Source: Candidatus Saccharimonadota bacterium (GTDB taxonomy: Bacteria; Patescibacteriota; Saccharimonadia; Saccharimonadales; Saccharimonadaceae). Taken from it: 64,000 nt of DNA. The notes beneath the pieces were generated by a model. That model was not told the origin of the DNA. It saw only the letters and a program-made list of their open reading frames with translations, and searched no databases. Below, one piece after another: positions 61,123-64,000 of this stretch; the stretch's first letter is position 1, and each line of letters opens with the position of its first letter. The position numbers and the translations under genes were made by a program. The stretch spans positions 186,001 to 250,000 of the forward strand of contig JAPUEH010000007.1 in the NCBI GenBank assembly GCA_027492635.1, given 5' to 3'.

Positions 61123-61797
61123 ATGAAACCATCCTTTACACGAATCGCAACAGGAATTATCATCGCAGCACTTGGTCTTGGTATGTTGGCTGCAAATTTG
61201 GGCGTGCTTGATATGAGCTTGCAAGAACTTTGGTTTAAGTGGTGGCCTTTGGTGGTGATTGTTGGTGGTGTGTTGATATTTATCAATGATATCAAAAGTT
61301 ATTTGTGGGCACTCGTTGTGGTGACGATGGGCGTCTTGTGGCAACTGCAAAACCTCGATATTCTCACGGTCAATCCTTGGCAGTTGTTTTGGCCATTGGT
61401 GATTGTGGCTGTAGGCCTGTCTATTGTGCTACGTCCCAATAGTCGTGCGAAATATGAAGTGAGCAAGAAAGATCAAGACGATGTAACGGCGGTGCTTGGT
61501 GGCAGCGACAAAAAGTATACGTCGGACAACTACCTTGGCACGACAACGACGGTCATCATGGGCGGCAATAAGCTGGATCTTCGCAAGGTAACAATCAAAA
61601 AACAAGCCGTAATATCTGCAACCGTCATCATGGGTGGGCTCGAGATTATCGTCCCCCGCAATGTGACGGTGCGCAACGAGACCAACGCGGTACTTGGCGG
61701 CGTGGAAGACAAAAGTGACCAAGAGGCGGGTAAGGGCGCTCCTGTATTAGTGATTTCTGGTGATGTCATTATGGGTGGTATCGAAATTAAAAACTAG
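61123..61797 (+). CDS. LiaF-like membrane protein
   Basis: A 224-residue protein with four hydrophobic helices (TGIIIAALGLGMLAANL and the LiaI/LiaF-type TM region), then a C-terminal beta domain with repeated VTAVLGG, TTTVIMGG, ATVIMGG, NAVLGG and DVIMGG units, the LiaF/DUF5668 pattern. LiaF-type proteins repress cell-envelope stress kinases. Here it may sense envelope stress. Confidence 0.88.
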   Translation: MKPSFTRIATGIIIAALGLGMLAANLGVLDMSLQELWFKWWPLVVIVGGVLIFINDIKSYLWALVVVTMGVLWQLQNLDILTVNPWQLFWPLVIVAVGLSIVLRPNSRAKYEVSKKDQDDVTAVLGGSDKKYTSDNYLGTTTTVIMGGNKLDLRKVTIKKQAVISATVIMGGLEIIVPRNVTVRNETNAVLGGVEDKSDQEAGKGAPVLVISGDVIMGGIEIKN

Positions 61798-61847
61798 CAA
61801 ACTTGCGTCAGTTGCTTGAAGTTTGTATACTAATGTAAAGGATACCT

Positions 61848-62510
61848 ATGAAGTTAGTAACCGAACAAAATGATACTCAGATTGTTGACTACCTAGCTTC
61901 TACTCTTGTGTCTCATCTTGAGGCGGACGAATCAGTGTTGTGGCTGGTGCCCGGTGGTTCGGCCATGAAGGTCGCCACGCAGGTGCTGGAGCGACTTGAA
62001 GATGTCGACACGTCAAGGCTCTGTGTAACATTGACAGATGAGCGCTATGGCCGCCCTGGTCACCCAGACGAAAACTGGTCGCAGCTGGAGCAGATGGGGT
62101 TTGTCGTAAACTCTATCAATGCCTACCGTGTGCTACGCGGCGAAGATATAGAGACGACCGCACAAGATTTTAGTGACAAGCTTGCCCAGTTGTTTGCAAC
62201 CTATGAATACAAAATCGGGCTGTTTGGTGTGGGTGCTGATGGTCACACTGCGGGTATCAAGCCGCACACAGAGGCAGTAACGAGTGACGACTATGCATCG
62301 CAGTTCGAGGGTGAGGATTTTGCGCGTGTGACTATGACGCCAAAGGCGATTGCCGAGCTCGACGAAGTAGTGGTATATGCGCATGGAGCTGACAAATACC
62401 CTGTGCTGGCAGATTTGCTAGGTGATGAGGAGGTAGACTTGGCACGCCAGCCTGCGCAGGCACTCAAATCTGCGGGGTACGCCACATTATTTAGCGATTA
62501 TACGCGCTGA
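61848..62510 (+). CDS. pgl: 6-phosphogluconolactonase
   Basis: A 220-residue enzyme of the Pgl/DevB family: VLWLVPGGSAMKVA (GGS), VTLTDERYG, and GLFGVGADGHTAGI (active-site GxGxDGHTAS-type). It hydrolyses 6-phosphogluconolactone in the oxidative pentose phosphate path, right before the 6-phosphogluconate dehydrogenase gene. AAAGGA lies before the ATG. Confidence 0.93.
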   Translation: MKLVTEQNDTQIVDYLASTLVSHLEADESVLWLVPGGSAMKVATQVLERLEDVDTSRLCVTLTDERYGRPGHPDENWSQLEQMGFVVNSINAYRVLRGEDIETTAQDFSDKLAQLFATYEYKIGLFGVGADGHTAGIKPHTEAVTSDDYASQFEGEDFARVTMTPKAIAELDEVVVYAHGADKYPVLADLLGDEEVDLARQPAQALKSAGYATLFSDYTR

Positions 62511-62538
62511 TTTTACCGATAAACAAAGGAGGGATTAT

Positions 62539-63447
62539 ATGAAGATTATTATTGATGGCCTCGGCCGCATGGGCGGACAAATTGCCGAGAAGCTACTTGC
62601 TGGCGGACATGAAGTAGTCGCACACAATCGCAGCCCAGAGCCGATAGACGCGATGGTGGAAAAAGGTGCAATCCCCGCCTACACCAAAGAAGAGGCGGTC
62701 GCAGCATTTGGCGGCGAGCCGATACTCGTGTGGGTGATGATTCCTGCAAGTGCGATTGACGCAGCTGTTGACGAGTGGGCTGCACTTGCTCCAGAAGGCA
62801 GCAATATTATTGATGGCGGCAACAGCGATTATCGTGGCGACGCGGCTCGTGCTGCTCGCGTCAAAGAAGCGGGCGGTAATTTGCTTGACATCGGGACGAG
62901 TGGTGGCGTGCACGGTATGAAGCGTGGTTTTTGTATGATGGTGGGTGGCAATCGCTCGATTTATGAGTATATTTCACCTCTGCTTGATACACTGGCCGCA
63001 CCATCCGGTGCGCATAGCCACTTCGGCGAAAACGGCGCGGGACATTATGTCAAAATGGTGCACAATGCGATCGAATACGGCATGATGCAGAGCCTGGCCG
63101 AAGGGTATCGAATGCTTCGCGAAGGTCCTATCGCTGATATCGACCTGGCGCGTGCGGGCGATGTGTGGCAACACAGTAGTGTCATCACTTCTTGGCTCAA
63201 CGAGCTGTGCGAAGAGTCGCTGCGTGAGTCGCCAAACCTCGACACAATCGAAGGTGTCGTGGCTGAAAGCGGCGAAGCACGCTGGACGCTCGAAACTGCC
63301 AAAGACCTAGGTATTCCACTGCCGGCTATTCAGGCTGCGTTTGACGTACGCCTCGCTTCGCAGCAGGGTGAAGTCGACTTCTCTACCAAGCTGCTTGCGG
63401 CGATGCGCAACAAGTTTGGCGGGCATGATATCAACGGTAAGCAGTAG
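62539..63447 (+). CDS. gnd: 6-phosphogluconate dehydrogenase (short form)
   Basis: A 302-residue enzyme: IIDGLGRMGGQIAEKL (Rossmann), HNRS, DGGNSDYRGDAAR, LDIGTSGGVHGMKRGFCMMVGG (catalytic/substrate loop) and GAGHYVKMVHNAIEYGMMQSLAEGY. The length and GLGRMG pattern match the short GntZ/YqeC class. It makes ribulose 5-phosphate and NAD(P)H. AAAGGAGG precedes the ATG. Confidence 0.94.
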   Translation: MKIIIDGLGRMGGQIAEKLLAGGHEVVAHNRSPEPIDAMVEKGAIPAYTKEEAVAAFGGEPILVWVMIPASAIDAAVDEWAALAPEGSNIIDGGNSDYRGDAARAARVKEAGGNLLDIGTSGGVHGMKRGFCMMVGGNRSIYEYISPLLDTLAAPSGAHSHFGENGAGHYVKMVHNAIEYGMMQSLAEGYRMLREGPIADIDLARAGDVWQHSSVITSWLNELCEESLRESPNLDTIEGVVAESGEARWTLETAKDLGIPLPAIQAAFDVRLASQQGEVDFSTKLLAAMRNKFGGHDINGKQ

Positions 63448-63462
63448 GTCATTGTAGTTGGT

Positions 63463-63491
63463 AAATACGCCTCATTCTTGGGGCGTATTTT
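63463..63491 (+). terminator. pgl-gnd terminator
   Basis: AAATACGCC (63463-63471) pairs with GGCGTATTTT (63482-63491). It closes the two-gene unit. Confidence 0.85.
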
Positions 63492-63608
63492 GATAGTAGG
63501 GCTAGTTGAGCGGCATAAAAGTAAATTGTACAAATGTAGCACTTTATCATCTCGGAAATAATTACATAGCAATCATTTCACCCGGCCTCCTCGTGCTATA
63601 ATAGAGAT

Positions 63609-63857
63609 ATGAAGGACGATGAATTCGCCAAACTATTCAAATATATAGTTGACATGGATAAGCGCATGGAGACGGGGTTTGAAAATACTGCGAAAAAAGA
63701 TGACTTAGAGCACCTTCGAAACACGATGGATGATTTTATTCGTCGTATTACCGATAGCGAGACAGAACAAGCTGCCCGTGATGCTCAGTTTAGCCGTTTG
63801 GTAGAATGGGCGCGCGAAGTGTCGAAAAAAACGGGTATACCACTCCCGAATCTATAG
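63609..63857 (+). CDS. Small coiled-coil protein
   Basis: An 82-residue charged helical protein with heptad-like spacing ([32 protein letters not shown]). TGC-TATAAT (63597-63602) ends 6 nt before the ATG. No family recognised. It lies directly before uvrC. Confidence 0.65.
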   Translation: MKDDEFAKLFKYIVDMDKRMETGFENTAKKDDLEHLRNTMDDFIRRITDSETEQAARDAQFSRLVEWAREVSKKTGIPLPNL

Positions 63858-63867
63858 AGCTTGTATT

Positions 63868-64000
63868 GTGAACGAGCAGCTCGAAGCCAAACTCAAAACC
63901 CTTCCTCGCTCCCCTGGTGTGTATTTTCACAAAGACGCGAGCGGCGAAGTGATTTACGTGGGCAAAGCAGCGGTGCTGAAGAATCGTGTGCGACAGTATT
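63868..64000 (+). CDS. uvrC: Excinuclease ABC subunit C, start only
   Basis: 44 codons are visible from GTG 63868: [40 protein letters not shown], the UvrC GIY-YIG start (PGVYF...IYVGKA...RV). The gene continues beyond the window. It completes the repair set begun by uvrA. Confidence 0.93.
   Translation, partial: MNEQLEAKLKTLPRSPGVYFHKDASGEVIYVGKAAVLKNRVRQY

Noticed and set aside
1-64000. Recoding of TGA as glycine, known in SR1/Gracilibacteria
   Set aside because: TGA ends many genes in ATGA overlaps and no protein needs read-through of TGA.
1-64000. CRISPR arrays, rRNA or tRNA genes
   Set aside because: No regularly spaced direct repeats or conserved RNA sequences were seen by eye; a tRNAscan or CMsearch run would be decisive.

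Overview
The window reads as chromosomal DNA of a Saccharibacteria-like (TM7, Candidate Phyla Radiation) bacterium. This is inferred from tightly packed small genes, many ATGA start/stop overlaps, standard use of TGA as a stop (against SR1/Gracilibacteria-type recoding), a reduced accessory metabolism, and a repeated gene style: a TAnnnT -10 box about 6 nt before the start codon, so that many single genes look leaderless. No rRNA, tRNA or CRISPR array was recognised.

Layout. 1-13.7 kb: a truncated PE-PPE/cutinase-like surface hydrolase, an rRNA m5U methyltransferase, a large alpha/beta hydrolase, a UvrD-type helicase with a RecB-like nuclease tail, UvrA, a DedA protein and ribosomal protein L25. 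13.7-25.5 kb: a DEAH helicase, a PadR-controlled ABC export operon with a clear operator, a tandem pair of ABC half-exporters behind a structured leader, and an MFS exporter. 25.3-37 kb: a GIY-YIG gene flanked by inverted repeats, then a run of small housekeeping and stress genes (TrhO, TspO, TfoX-like, VOC, DUF1697, lipid kinase, PAP2 phosphatase, 3-methyladenine glycosylase) and a second UvrA-like protein. 37-39.8 kb: a nucleotide-sanitation operon (Nudix, CYTH, Nudix, Ham1-like) that ends in a visible deletion junction between a kinase fragment and a third Nudix fragment.

39.9-51.2 kb is the accessory island and the most unusual part. It holds a 1288-residue SF1 helicase with a C-terminal nuclease domain; a TrpR-family regulator with its own palindromic operator, followed by a frameshifted HisG-like gene and a SLOG/TIGR00725 gene; a small HTH regulator beside a perfect 16-bp inverted repeat; a DUF262-HNH nuclease coupled to an EcoRI-family adenine methyltransferase; a compact candidate structured RNA with interleaved inverted repeats; and a two-gene Hachiman (HamA/HamB) phage defence system. 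Gene debris and a probable small RNA follow.

51.6-64 kb returns to small stress and housekeeping genes: NYN nuclease, VOC, CsbD, MsrA/MsrB, an ABC exporter, CcdA/thioredoxin, an Erm-like rRNA methyltransferase divergent from a LiaF-like membrane protein, two oxidative pentose phosphate enzymes, and the start of uvrC.

Two different translation styles appear side by side. Lone genes have a -10 box at leaderless spacing and no Shine-Dalgarno. Genes inside operons or behind longer leaders have GGAGG-like sites. Two of the long leaders share a hairpin and a tiny ORF and may be one family of regulatory RNA.
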